From Microbacterium sp. Clip185 (GTDB lineage Bacteria > Actinomycetota > Actinomycetes > Actinomycetales > Microbacteriaceae), in the NCBI RefSeq assembly GCF_028743715.1, contig NZ_CP117996.1:992001-1056000 (forward strand): 64,000 bases of DNA. Reading direction: 5' to 3'. A program made the position numbers and the translations under genes. The notes under the pieces were generated by a model, which was not told the DNA's origin, searched no databases, and was given only the letters and a program-made list of their open reading frames with translations. Below are positions 1-7,075 of this stretch, in pieces. Position 1 is the first letter of the stretch. Each line of letters starts with the position of its first letter.

Positions 1-275
1 CCGGTGAGGAAGCAGTGCCCCACGCACACCCCGCCCCGCGGAAACGCCCACGACGGCATCCCCCGGAACACGAACAGGCGGCCGCGCCGCTCGATGCGCC
101 CTCGGCTCCAGAGCGTTCCCCATACCCACCCCACCGCGCACCCGTAGGCGTAGCCCAGCGCACTGATCGGGGAGTCGAGCAGGAACGATGGGATCCACCG
201 CTCCAGTGAGCGCGACCGCGCCACGGCGCGGTCGGCGCGCTCCTGCCATCCTGCGGGAGGTCTTGCCGCGCTCAC
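1..275 (-). CDS. Conserved actinobacterial protein of unknown function, N-terminal 91 residues
   Basis: The gene runs off the left edge, so only its first 91 codons are visible. I chose the GTG at 275 because it overlaps the TGA of the upstream arginase-family gene (GTGA), a typical coupled start, and because the frame stays open to the edge. The visible part has a basic, Arg-rich N-terminus, a segment WIPSFLLDSPISALGYAYG, and a C-terminal part containing the motif PRGGVCVGHCFLT. A closely similar RGG-x-x-x-G-x-x-x-LT pattern is familiar to me from short uncharacterised actinobacterial proteins, but I cannot attach a function. It is the last visible member of a minus-strand run with the arginase-family gene. 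Sure that it codes; function unknown. Confidence 0.7.
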   Translation of the reverse strand, partial: MSAARPPAGWQERADRAVARSRSLERWIPSFLLDSPISALGYAYGCAVGWVWGTLWSRGRIERRGRLFVFRGMPSWAFPRGGVCVGHCFLT

Positions 276-1090
276 GCGAGGGCCCCGACCAGTCGCAGCA
301 GAGTGCCCATGTCATCGCTCGCGGCGGCGGGGGATGCGGGCGCGAAACCCGCGAGGGAGGATCCGGCCAGCGGCACCGCTTCGCGCAGCGCCTTCAAGCC
401 TGCGACCAGCTCCGGCAGCGAGGCGCCGAAGGGTTCGGAATCCTTCACGCCGGGCATTTCGGCGGGATCGAGCGCGTCGACATCGACGTGCACATGGACC
501 GCATCGACACCGAGCCCCTGAACGGTCTGGGCGAGGACTGCCGCATCCGAAAGCGCTGCCGCATCGATCACGGTGATGCCGTGCGCATCGATGTACTCCT
601 GCTCCGCCTCGTCCATGGCGCGAGCGGCGACGAGTACGACGTCTGCCGGCGAGACGGTGCCTGCCGCCAGCGCGAGATCGGGCGCACCGTCGCCGAGCAC
701 GGCGCGCAGCGCCATTCCGCCGAACGCGTGCGAGGAGGAGGACTCCGGTGTGTGCAGATCCGGATGCGCGTCGACCCAGACGACTGCGATCCGCCCGGCG
801 CGTGCCGAGCGCTCCACGGCCGCGACGCCGACCGAGCAGTCGCCGCCGACAGTGAGCGCGCGCTCGTCGGATGCGGCGAGGGCCTCACGGAGGTCCTGCT
901 GCACCTGGCGTAGCGCGCTGTAGCGGTGCACGCCGGTGCCGAGCGCCTCTCCCGCACCGAGCGGAACCGGCACGCTCGTGCACGCCGCGCGCGGCAGATC
1001 GCCCGCGATGGCCTCCGCGCCGTCCACGAGCTGCATGGCGCGCGCGGAGGGCGAGCCCTGCCACACGGGCGTGATGAGGAACCGTGTCAT
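272..1090 (-). CDS. Arginase/ureohydrolase-family protein with a Cys in the first metal motif
   Basis: A 272-residue protein of the ureohydrolase superfamily (arginase, agmatinase, formiminoglutamase), which hydrolyse guanidino or formimino groups with two Mn2+ ions. Metal motifs are visible: DAHPD (D107, H109, D111) and DVDALDP (D203, D205). The first motif, normally GGDHS, reads GGDCS, so the histidine ligand is replaced by C85. The start ATG at 1090 (MTRFLITP) is preferred over an upstream in-frame ATG because the extra 47 residues are low-complexity and lie across a strong hairpin; a G-rich stretch sits just upstream. It is downstream of pspA and coupled to the next gene by a 4-nt overlap. 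The substrate cannot be told from sequence, and the His-to-Cys change makes classical arginase activity doubtful. Confidence 0.85.
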   Translation of the reverse strand: MTRFLITPVWQGSPSARAMQLVDGAEAIAGDLPRAACTSVPVPLGAGEALGTGVHRYSALRQVQQDLREALAASDERALTVGGDCSVGVAAVERSARAGRIAVVWVDAHPDLHTPESSSSHAFGGMALRAVLGDGAPDLALAAGTVSPADVVLVAARAMDEAEQEYIDAHGITVIDAAALSDAAVLAQTVQGLGVDAVHVHVDVDALDPAEMPGVKDSEPFGASLPELVAGLKALREAVPLAGSSLAGFAPASPAAASDDMGTLLRLVGALA

Positions 1091-1108
1091 CTCGACCCCC
1101 GGATGGGG

Positions 1109-1135
1109 GAGGGGCCGCGCCTGGCGCGGCCCCTC
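1109..1135 (-). terminator. GC-rich hairpin after pspA
   Basis: GAGGGGCCGCG pairs perfectly with CGCGGCCCCTC across a 5-nt loop, an 11-bp stem in the 52-base gap between the pspA stop and the arginase-family start. There is no T-run on the minus strand, so termination may be partial; on the plus strand it is followed by CGTCTTCTC. It may attenuate transcription between pspA and the following genes. Confidence 0.5.
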
Positions 1136-1142
1136 CGTCTTC

Positions 1143-1937
1143 TCACTGCTGGTGCTGCTGGGGCAGCTGCTGCTGCTGGCCGAGCTCATCGCCCGTGGCG
1201 CCGGCGCCGAGCGCGCCCTGTGTCGACCCACCCGCCTTCAGTGCCGCCAGGCGCGCCTCGACCTCGGTCAGCTCACCCACGTCCTCGAGGCTCTCGAACT
1301 GCGCGTCGAGGCTGGATGCGGCGAGCTCCGCCTTGCCGGCGGCCAGCGCCTCCTGGCGACGGATCTTGTCTTCGAAGCGGCCGAGTTCGCTGGTGGGGTC
1401 GAGGACGTTGACGCTCTTGATGGCGTCGTGCACCTTGTTCTGGGCCTCGGCGACCTTGGCGCGCGCAAGGAGTTCGCTGCGCTTGGAGCGAAGCTGCTCG
1501 AGCTTCTGCTTCATGCCGTTGAGGCCGTCCTTGAGCTTGTCGACGACCTCGGTCTGCGCGGCGATCTGCGGAGCGGAGGCCTTCGCCTCGTTCTCCTCGG
1601 AGATCTGACGCTGCAGGGCGATCTTCGCGAGGTTGTCGAACTTGTCGGCGTCGGTCGTGTTGCCTGCGCGGCGCATCTCGTCTGCGCGGCGGCTCGCCGC
1701 GAGCGCCTTGCTTCCCCACTCCGCGGCCGCCTGGACGTCCTCCTGGTGGTCGCGCTCGAGCAGGCGCAGGTTGCCGATCGTCTCGGCGATCGCGGCTTCT
1801 GCGTCGGCGATGTTGTTGGTGTAGTCGCGCACGAGCTGGTCGAGCATCTTCTGCGGGTCCTCGGCCTGGTCGATCATCGCGTTGATGTTCGCCCGGACGA
1901 GGGTTGAGATGCGTCCGAAGATGGACTGCTTGGCCAT
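1143..1937 (-). CDS. pspA: PspA/IM30 family envelope-stress protein
   Basis: A 264-residue PspA/IM30 protein, a peripheral membrane protein that oligomerises on damaged or stressed membrane and preserves the proton-motive force. It opens with the family N-terminus (MAKQSIFGRISTLVRANINA, the amphipathic helix) followed by the DPQKMLDQLVRD segment, and is then nearly all predicted alpha-helical coiled coil to about residue 225. The C-terminus is a Gln-rich tail (GQQQQLPQQHQQ), unusual for the family and probably disordered. A clear ribosome site (GAAAGGAAAC) precedes ATG 1937. It lies 33 bases downstream of the TPM-domain gene on the same strand, so the two are probably co-transcribed; both families are linked to envelope homeostasis. 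Confidence 0.93.
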   Translation of the reverse strand: MAKQSIFGRISTLVRANINAMIDQAEDPQKMLDQLVRDYTNNIADAEAAIAETIGNLRLLERDHQEDVQAAAEWGSKALAASRRADEMRRAGNTTDADKFDNLAKIALQRQISEENEAKASAPQIAAQTEVVDKLKDGLNGMKQKLEQLRSKRSELLARAKVAEAQNKVHDAIKSVNVLDPTSELGRFEDKIRRQEALAAGKAELAASSLDAQFESLEDVGELTEVEARLAALKAGGSTQGALGAGATGDELGQQQQLPQQHQQ

Positions 1938-1970
1938 CGTGTTTCCTTTCGTCGTGGTTCGTGAAGTCCG

Positions 1971-3992
1971 TCAGAATCTGCCGCCGCTGCCGCCTCGGGA
2001 ACCGCCGCCGCCGAAGCCGCCGCCGCTCCCGCCGCGGAAGCCCCCGCCGCCGAAGCCCCCGCCGAAGCCCCCGCCGCCGAAGCCCCCGCCGAAGCCCCCG
2101 CCGCCGAAGCCCCCGCCGAAGCCGCCGCTGCGCCGGCGACCGCCGCCCAGCGCGGAGCCGATGAGGATGCCGCCGAGCATTGCGCCGAAATCGCCCCCGC
2201 CGCCGGATCCTCCGGAGAAGCCGGAGACGTCCGACTGGGCGGCGGAGATGGCGTCGGCCGCGAGACGGGCGGCGCGTGAGGCCGCATCCAGTGCCTGCTC
2301 GGGCGCCGCCTGAGCCTGCTGTTGTGCCAGGGCGAACGACGCGCGCGCATCTGCCAGGCGGGTGCGGGCTGTGGCGCCGACCGCGCCTCGGCGCGATGAG
2401 ATGAAGTCCTCGGCGGCCCCGATCTGGGCCTGCGCGTGCGCGAGCGTCGGTGGCAGCACCTGACGTGCATGCTCGGCGCGGGCCGCCGCGTCGCGTGCAG
2501 AGCGCAGCAGGGCGTCGAGTTCGTCGTCGACCCGCTGCAGTGCCGCGAGGGTCGCCACCGGATCCTCGGCGGGCGCGTCGAGCTGCGCGCGAGCGGCCGC
2601 GGACGCGGCGGCGAGTGCCCCGTCGGGGTCGGGCAAGGGCCCGGCCGCGGCGAGGTCCCGCGTGAGTTCGGCGCGCAGCGCCGGGATCTGTGATGCGGCG
2701 GCGGCGATGCGGTCGCCGTGCGCGCCGACCGCATCGGCCAGTTGTCGCGCCTGCGCGATGGCCTGCTCGGCGGTGCGCAATGCGACGGCGGCCTTCCCGG
2801 TGTCGCCGGCGGCCACCGCGGCTTCGGCGGCGGCGAGCTGTGCATCGGCGAGAGCGAGCCGGTCAGCGGCCTGTGCCGTGTTGTCGCCGATGGTGCTCAG
2901 GGCCGCGGCCGGGTACGAGGCGGTCAGCTCGGTGAAGCGCTCCTGAGCGCTCTGGAGGGCTGGAGCCGCCTCGGCCCGGGACATGCGGAGCCGCTCCCGG
3001 GTCGCGGGAAGATGCTGTTCGATCCGTCGCAGATCGGCGAACGCCTCGAGCTGAGTCTGAACGCGCTGATCGGCCGAGGTGGCCAGCTGCAGAGTCTGCT
3101 CGTGCCACGCACGCACCTGCTCGTCGGTGTCGGGGATCTCGTCGTCCAGCTGCTGGCGCAGGGTGAACGCCTGATCCAGCTCTGTACGCGCCGTGGTCAG
3201 AGCCTCGCGGAGTCCTCTCGTGGCCTCTTCGCCGAACTGCGCGGCGGCGAAGCCGTGCTCCTGCTCTGCCTCGCGCAGGGCGTCGTCGGCGGCGACGAGG
3301 GCCGCGGCCGCGCGCTTGCCGAGATCCTCCGTGCTCTCCGCGGGGCGGGATGCGGCGCGCCGCCGAGCCGCGCGGATGACGAAGTACGTGCCGACCGCCA
3401 GCAGCGCCAGAACGGAGACGACGATGATGACGATGCCCACCGCCCCGCCGGAGTCAGAGGAGCCCGAGGATCCCGTGCCGGGCGCGCCGCCGCCGGCGGA
3501 CCCACCGCCGGCGGCGGCCCCGCTACGGGCCGCGGACATGCCGTCGGCCGCGGCGATCGCGGCGCCCGCCCAGTCGCCGTCGCGAAGAGCCGGATACACC
3601 CAGTCCTGATCGACCGTCGTGATCTGATTCGCGTCGAGCGGACCCGAGGTGTCGCTCGAGATCCAGTACTGACGGGCGTCGACGGCGATGGCCAGCAGGT
3701 ACTGGTTGGGGCCGAGCCCACCCTGCTCGGCCGTCTGGGTCGCCCACTCCTTCGCGTCGGACGGGTTGCTGAAGCGGTCGACGTACACGACCCACAGATT
3801 GAGGTTGTCGGCCTCGGCGAGCTGCTCGAGACGATCCTCCACCTGGGCGCGTTCCGCGTCGCCGAGGACCCCGGCCTCGTCGCTGACGTAGGAGGCGCCG
3901 AGCTGAACCGGAGGCGTCGCGGCGGCCGGGCTCGCAACCAGGAAGACCGCGGCCAGCGCGGCCACCAGTGCATATGCCCAGCGTGGTCGCAT
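1971..3992 (-). CDS. TPM-domain membrane protein with coiled coil and Gly-repeat tail
   Basis: A 673-residue secreted or membrane-anchored protein. Residues 1-25 form a signal peptide ending SPAAA. Residues about 33-160 are a TPM (YgcG-type) domain with the family pattern of an N-terminal SDEAGVL segment, LNLWVVYVD and a conserved LLAIAVDARQYW strand. A Gly/Ser linker leads to a transmembrane helix at about 184-206 (VGIVIIVVSVLALLAVGTYFV). The cytoplasmic part is a long Ala/Glu/Arg coiled coil, and the last about 55 residues are Gly/Phe repeats. The start at 3992 has GGGAGG six bases upstream. TPM domains are known in photosystem II repair and membrane-stress proteins; the pairing with PspA just downstream suggests an envelope role here (inference). 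Confidence 0.85.
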   Translation of the reverse strand: MRPRWAYALVAALAAVFLVASPAAATPPVQLGASYVSDEAGVLGDAERAQVEDRLEQLAEADNLNLWVVYVDRFSNPSDAKEWATQTAEQGGLGPNQYLLAIAVDARQYWISSDTSGPLDANQITTVDQDWVYPALRDGDWAGAAIAAADGMSAARSGAAAGGGSAGGGAPGTGSSGSSDSGGAVGIVIIVVSVLALLAVGTYFVIRAARRRAASRPAESTEDLGKRAAAALVAADDALREAEQEHGFAAAQFGEEATRGLREALTTARTELDQAFTLRQQLDDEIPDTDEQVRAWHEQTLQLATSADQRVQTQLEAFADLRRIEQHLPATRERLRMSRAEAAPALQSAQERFTELTASYPAAALSTIGDNTAQAADRLALADAQLAAAEAAVAAGDTGKAAVALRTAEQAIAQARQLADAVGAHGDRIAAAASQIPALRAELTRDLAAAGPLPDPDGALAAASAAARAQLDAPAEDPVATLAALQRVDDELDALLRSARDAAARAEHARQVLPPTLAHAQAQIGAAEDFISSRRGAVGATARTRLADARASFALAQQQAQAAPEQALDAASRAARLAADAISAAQSDVSGFSGGSGGGGDFGAMLGGILIGSALGGGRRRSGGFGGGFGGGGFGGGFGGGGFGGGFGGGGFRGGSGGGFGGGGSRGGSGGRF
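2041..2121 (-). repeat. Three perfect 27-bp tandem repeats coding a Gly/Phe tail
   Basis: Three identical consecutive 27-base units (2041-2067, 2068-2094, 2095-2121) inside the 3' end of the TPM-domain gene, flanked by degenerate copies. On the coding strand each unit encodes the nine residues FGGGFGGGG. Exact repetition at nucleotide level points to recent expansion by slippage or recombination, so copy number is likely to vary between strains. Confidence 0.9.
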
Positions 3993-4030
3993 CGATGGCC
4001 TCCCTCGGGGGCGGACTCCGCCCTCGTCCG

Positions 4031-4036
4031 AGTCTA
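4031..4036 (-). promoter_or_regulatory. Candidate -10 box for the TPM-pspA operon
   Basis: TAGACT on the minus strand, about 38 bases upstream of the TPM-gene start, in the divergent gap with the DUF3097 gene. No convincing -35 is visible. Confidence 0.35.
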
Positions 4037-4100
4037 TTGAGGGCGAGTCTGTGTGCGCCATGGATGCGGGTCGCTGCCGGATATGCATGCTCGCGCTGGT

Positions 4101-4106
4101 TACGCT
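4101..4106 (+). promoter_or_regulatory. Candidate -10 box for a leaderless DUF3097 mRNA
   Basis: TACGCT ends 10 bases before ATG 4117, leaving no room for a ribosome site, and none is visible. The same hexamer precedes three other genes in this window at 6 bases. Confidence 0.35.
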
Positions 4107-4116
4107 GCTCGGCGTT

Positions 4117-4953
4117 ATGGATGACCGGTACCCCACGGATGTGCTCGCCGCCGGATGGCGAGAGCGGAACACGAAGACCCTCGCCGAGGTCCCCGCCGAG
4201 CGCGACACGGTCGTCGAGGTCGCCGAGGACGGGTTCTGCGGCGCCGTGACCTCGGTCGAGGGCGGGCTCGTCGAGCTCGAGGATCGCGCCGGCCGGCGGC
4301 GCATGTTCCCCCTCGGCCCCGGCTTCCTCATCGACGGTGAGGCGGTCCGCCTCGCGGCGCCCCCCGTCGCTCCGGCAGCGGCCGGACGAGCGCGCACCGC
4401 ATCCGGCTCGTTCGCCGTGGCCGACCAGCGCGCCCGCATCGCCCGCCCGAGCCGCATCCTCGTCGAGGGCAAGCACGACGCCGAGCTCGTCGAGAAGGTG
4501 TGGGGAGACGATCTGCGGGTCGAGGGCGTGGTCGTCGAGTACCTCGAGGGCGTCGACCTGCTCTCGGGCCTCCTCGAAGCGGAGCCGCCCACGGCCGAGC
4601 GCCGCTACGGCGTGCTCGTCGACCACCTGGTGCCGGGATCGAAGGAGGCGAGGATCGCGGCGGATGTCGCGCGCAGCCGGCACGGCGCCCACGTGCGGAT
4701 CGTCGGTCACCCGTTCATCGACGTGTGGCAGTGCGTCACGCCGCGGGCCGTGGGAATCACCGCGTGGCCGGAGGTGCCTCGCGGCCTCGATTGGAAGACG
4801 GGCGTCTGTCGCGGCCTCGGCTGGCCGGCGCGCGACAAGGCCGATCTCGCCCGTGCGTGGCAGCGCATCCTCGCGAGCGTCCACAGCTATCGCGACCTCG
4901 AACCTGCGCTGCTGGGGCGCGTCGAAGAGCTCATCGACTTCGTGACCGCCTGA
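4117..4953 (+). CDS. DUF3097 family protein
   Basis: A 278-residue cytoplasmic protein that I recognise as the actinobacterial DUF3097 family, function unknown. Visible features: an N-terminal DRYPTDVLA segment, a middle part with RPSRILVEGKHDAELVEKVWG, which looks like a Toprim-type glutamate/aspartate motif (EGKHDAE), then LVDHLVPGSKEARIA and GHPFIDVWQCV. The Toprim-like reading is my inference. The start at 4117 (MDDRYPTDV) fits the family N-terminus; an in-frame ATG 66 bases upstream would add a Cys-rich stretch not typical of it. It stands between the divergent TPM gene and trmB, whose start lies 21 bases downstream. Confidence 0.8.
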   Translation: MDDRYPTDVLAAGWRERNTKTLAEVPAERDTVVEVAEDGFCGAVTSVEGGLVELEDRAGRRRMFPLGPGFLIDGEAVRLAAPPVAPAAAGRARTASGSFAVADQRARIARPSRILVEGKHDAELVEKVWGDDLRVEGVVVEYLEGVDLLSGLLEAEPPTAERRYGVLVDHLVPGSKEARIAADVARSRHGAHVRIVGHPFIDVWQCVTPRAVGITAWPEVPRGLDWKTGVCRGLGWPARDKADLARAWQRILASVHSYRDLEPALLGRVEELIDFVTA

Positions 4954-4962
4954 GGCCCTTCG

Positions 4963-4968
4963 TATCCT
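4963..4968 (+). promoter_or_regulatory. Candidate -10 box placing the trmB start at +1
   Basis: TATCCT followed by six bases (GGGAGG) and then ATG 4975. The spacing predicts transcription starting on the initiation codon. The GGGAGG itself abuts the ATG and is too close to act as a ribosome site. Confidence 0.45.
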
Positions 4969-4974
4969 GGGAGG

Positions 4975-5703
4975 ATGACCGATCCCGCATCCGGCGTCTT
5001 CCGCGATCGCCCCGTCTCCTTCGTGCGTCGCAGCGGAAGGATGTCCGAGGCGCAGGAGCGCGCATGGTCCGAGCTCGGTCCGCGTCTGCTGCTGCCCGTG
5101 GTGCGGGACAACGCCGCCACCTCTGTCGCCGCCGACGCGCGGATCGACCCGGCCGCGGTGTGGGGCCGACAGGCCCCGCTGATCGTCGAGATCGGCTCGG
5201 GGCAGGGTCACGCCATCGTGCACGCGGCGACCACGCGACCCGATACCGACTTCCTCGCGGTGGAGGTCTTCCGCGCGGGACTCGCGCGCACCATGCTCGA
5301 CGCCGATCGCGCCGGTGTCCGCAACCTGCGCTTGGTCGAGGCGAACGCCCCCGAGGTGCTGGAACACCTGCTGCCGGCGGGGTCGGTCGATGAGGTGTGG
5401 ATCTTCTTCCCCGACCCGTGGCACAAGAAGAAGCACACGAAGCGACGCTTGGTGAAGCCCGATGTCGTGCCCACGCTCTCACGCGCGCTCCGCCCCGGGG
5501 GGATGCTGCGCCTCGCCACCGACTGGGAGGACTACGCGCTGCAGATGCGCGCCGTGCTCGATGAGGCTCCGGTGTTCGACCGTGCGTTCGAGGGTGACTG
5601 GGCGTCGCGCTTCGAGGGTCGGGTGGTCACCGCGTTCGAGCGCAAGGGCGAGAGGGTCGGGCGCGCGATCCGCGACCTCGCCTACCGACGATCGGGTGAT
5701 TGA
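4975..5703 (+). CDS. trmB: tRNA (guanine-N7-)-methyltransferase
   Basis: A 242-residue SAM-dependent enzyme that methylates G46 in the tRNA variable loop. The Rossmann motif I is VEIGSGQGHA (71-80), and the family signature FPDPWHKKKH lies at 145-154, followed by KRRLVKP and the TDWEDYA segment near 182. The length is usual for TrmB with a short actinobacterial N-terminal extension. It is preceded by DUF3097 and followed by a membrane-protein gene whose start overlaps or abuts its stop, so the three probably form one transcript, with an additional start directly at trmB. Confidence 0.95.
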   Translation: MTDPASGVFRDRPVSFVRRSGRMSEAQERAWSELGPRLLLPVVRDNAATSVAADARIDPAAVWGRQAPLIVEIGSGQGHAIVHAATTRPDTDFLAVEVFRAGLARTMLDADRAGVRNLRLVEANAPEVLEHLLPAGSVDEVWIFFPDPWHKKKHTKRRLVKPDVVPTLSRALRPGGMLRLATDWEDYALQMRAVLDEAPVFDRAFEGDWASRFEGRVVTAFERKGERVGRAIRDLAYRRSGD

Positions 5704-5704
5704 C

Positions 5705-6544
5705 GTGCCCGCCGCCGACACGATCGGTCGCATCCCGCTGCGGGCGCTGCCACTGGCGGCCTCACTGCTGGTGGCGCTCGCCGCGCCGGCGTTCTTCGTG
5801 CTGCTCACTCCGTGGCTGGGGTGGACCCTGCTCGCTGCGGGGCTTGTGACGGCCTGGTGGGCGGATCGGCGCCACGGGGGCGAAGCGTCGCTGCTGCGCG
5901 ATCTATCGCTCATCTCGGCGGGGATGCTGATCGTCAGCGCCATCCCGCTCGCCGCCGAGCTCGACAACGCCGCGATGGTGCGATTCACCCTCGCGCTGGG
6001 CGGAGCCGTCGCGGTGCCGTACCTCGTGTCGCGGTTCGTCTACCGCGATCGTGCGATCCGCTTCCCGTGGCGCGGCGGCGGGCGATGGACCCGGTTCCAG
6101 TGGGTGTGGCTGGTGGCTGTGCTCGTGCTCGGCTGGCTCATCCTGCCCTTCTACTTCATCAGCTCCGGCGTCTATCAGAACTGGCCCGTCGTCGACACGC
6201 CCGATCTCATCGCCCGCTTGTTCATCGGCGTCGGGGCGGTCGGGATCTGGGACGAGCTGTTCTTCATCTGCACCGTCTTCGCGCTGCTGCGTCGCCATCT
6301 GCCCGATCTGACCGCCAACCTCGTGCAGGCGATCGTCTTCGTCTCGTTCCTGTGGGAGCTCGGTTATCGCGCGTGGGGGCCTGTTCTCACCATCCCCTTC
6401 GCCCTGCTGCAGGGGTACATCTTCTTGCGTACCCGTTCCCTCGCTTACGTCGTCACGGTGCACCTGCTGTTCGACGCGGTCGTGTTCGCCGTGCTGGTCC
6501 ACGCACACAATCCCGGTCTGCTCGACGCCCTCTTCTTGCTCTGA
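5705..6544 (+). CDS. CPBP-like polytopic membrane protein with degenerate protease motif
   Basis: A 279-residue protein with about eight hydrophobic segments. The C-terminal part resembles the CPBP (Abi) intramembrane-protease fold: IWDELFF (D183, E184) in the place of the EE-x-x-x-R motif, a following long helix, and HLLFD (H253, D257) in the place of the last metal-binding motif. The second motif (F-x-x-x-H) reads FLWEL, without histidine, so it may be inactive. The start could be GTG 5705, one base after the trmB stop, or GTG 5696 overlapping trmB; either implies coupling. Function unknown; the CPBP assignment is moderate. Confidence 0.65.
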   Translation: MPAADTIGRIPLRALPLAASLLVALAAPAFFVLLTPWLGWTLLAAGLVTAWWADRRHGGEASLLRDLSLISAGMLIVSAIPLAAELDNAAMVRFTLALGGAVAVPYLVSRFVYRDRAIRFPWRGGGRWTRFQWVWLVAVLVLGWLILPFYFISSGVYQNWPVVDTPDLIARLFIGVGAVGIWDELFFICTVFALLRRHLPDLTANLVQAIVFVSFLWELGYRAWGPVLTIPFALLQGYIFLRTRSLAYVVTVHLLFDAVVFAVLVHAHNPGLLDALFLL

Positions 6545-6566
6545 GCCCCTGCTCAGACGGCACCGG

Positions 6567-6572
6567 TAGGCT
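6567..6572 (+). promoter_or_regulatory. Candidate -10 box for the riboswitch-gdx transcript
   Basis: TAGGCT, which would start transcription near 6579, about 17 bases before the riboswitch core. An inverted pair GAGTC/GACTC (6579-6595 region) lies between. No clear -35. Confidence 0.4.
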
Positions 6573-6595
6573 CGCCCCGAGTCCCGACCGGACTC

Positions 6596-6636
6596 CCGGA
6601 CGAGGGATCAGTACCCGGTGAGCGACAAGACTGGCC
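6596..6636 (+). promoter_or_regulatory. Guanidine-III riboswitch (ykkC-III)
   Basis: The conserved blocks of the guanidine-III class appear in order: CCGGACGAGG (6596-6605), GTACCCGG (6611-6618) and GACAAGAC (6624-6631), with CAGT (6609-6612) able to pair with ACTG (6630-6633) as the variable helix. This class folds as a compact pseudoknot that binds guanidinium and in actinobacteria controls translation of SMR exporters. The ribosome site GGAAGG (6637-6642) follows immediately and the ATG is at 6649, the arrangement expected of a translational switch. Match made from memory of the consensus, not by a covariance search. Confidence 0.85.
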
Positions 6637-6648
6637 GGAAGGCACGTC

Positions 6649-6972
6649 ATGTCGTGGATCGTCCTCATCGTCTCGGGAGTGCTGGAGGCCGTCTGGGCCA
6701 GCGCGCTCGGCCGGTCCGAGGGGCTGTCGAAGCCTCTGCCCAGCATCGTGTTCGCCGTGGCGCTCTTGTTGAGCATGGGCGGCCTGGCGTTCGCCATGCG
6801 GGAGATCCCCACCGGCACGGCGTACGCCGTGTGGGTCGGCATCGGAGCCGCGCTCACGGTGATCTGGGCGATGGCCACCGGCGCTGAACCGTTCACGATC
6901 GTGAGACTGCTGCTGATCGCCGGGCTGGTCGGCTGCGTGATCGGGCTGAAGCTTACCGGCGACGCATCCTGA
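6649..6972 (+). CDS. gdx: Guanidinium exporter of the SMR family (Gdx/SugE type)
   Basis: A 107-residue, four-helix small multidrug resistance protein that exchanges guanidinium for protons across the plasma membrane as a dual-topology dimer. All residues that line the substrate site in the characterised Gdx subtype are present at the same numbers: G10, E13 (proton/substrate carboxylate), W16, S42, Y59 and W62, together with the GTAYAVWVGIG signature. The subtype call is strongly supported by the guanidine-III riboswitch directly upstream; multidrug-exporting Qac subtypes do not carry it. RBS GGAAGG lies six bases before the ATG. It is single-copy here, whereas some SMR proteins occur as pairs. 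Confidence 0.93.
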   Translation: MSWIVLIVSGVLEAVWASALGRSEGLSKPLPSIVFAVALLLSMGGLAFAMREIPTGTAYAVWVGIGAALTVIWAMATGAEPFTIVRLLLIAGLVGCVIGLKLTGDAS

Positions 6973-7040
6973 GTTCCCAGGCTTTTGCTCCGCGCTCGAA
7001 GATGGGAGCATCCTGTGGGGGCCGGCATAGCCGCTTCGCC

Positions 7041-7046
7041 TAGGAT
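7041..7046 (+). promoter_or_regulatory. Candidate -10 box for the GT-C gene
   Basis: TAGGAT about 30 bases upstream of GTG 7076, giving a short leader that carries the strong ribosome site GGGAGAGGAAAG. Confidence 0.35.
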
Positions 7047-7075
7047 CGCTCGCGCCACGCGGGGAGAGGAAAGTC

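Noticed and set aside
1..275. Suspected frameshift in the partial left-end gene around 118-135
   Set aside because: Careful re-reading of the G-run shows one continuous frame from GTG 275 to the edge.
2041..2121. CRISPR-like direct repeats
   Set aside because: Repeats are contiguous without spacers and encode a Gly/Phe tail.
6545..6648. ykkC guanidine-I or mini-ykkC (guanidine-II) motif before gdx
   Set aside because: The guanidine-I consensus is absent and only one ACGA loop is present; the guanidine-III pattern fits far better.
272..6972. Arginase-family gene plus gdx as a guanidine-degradation locus
   Set aside because: They are 5.5 kb apart, on opposite strands, with five unrelated genes between, and the arginase metal motif is altered.
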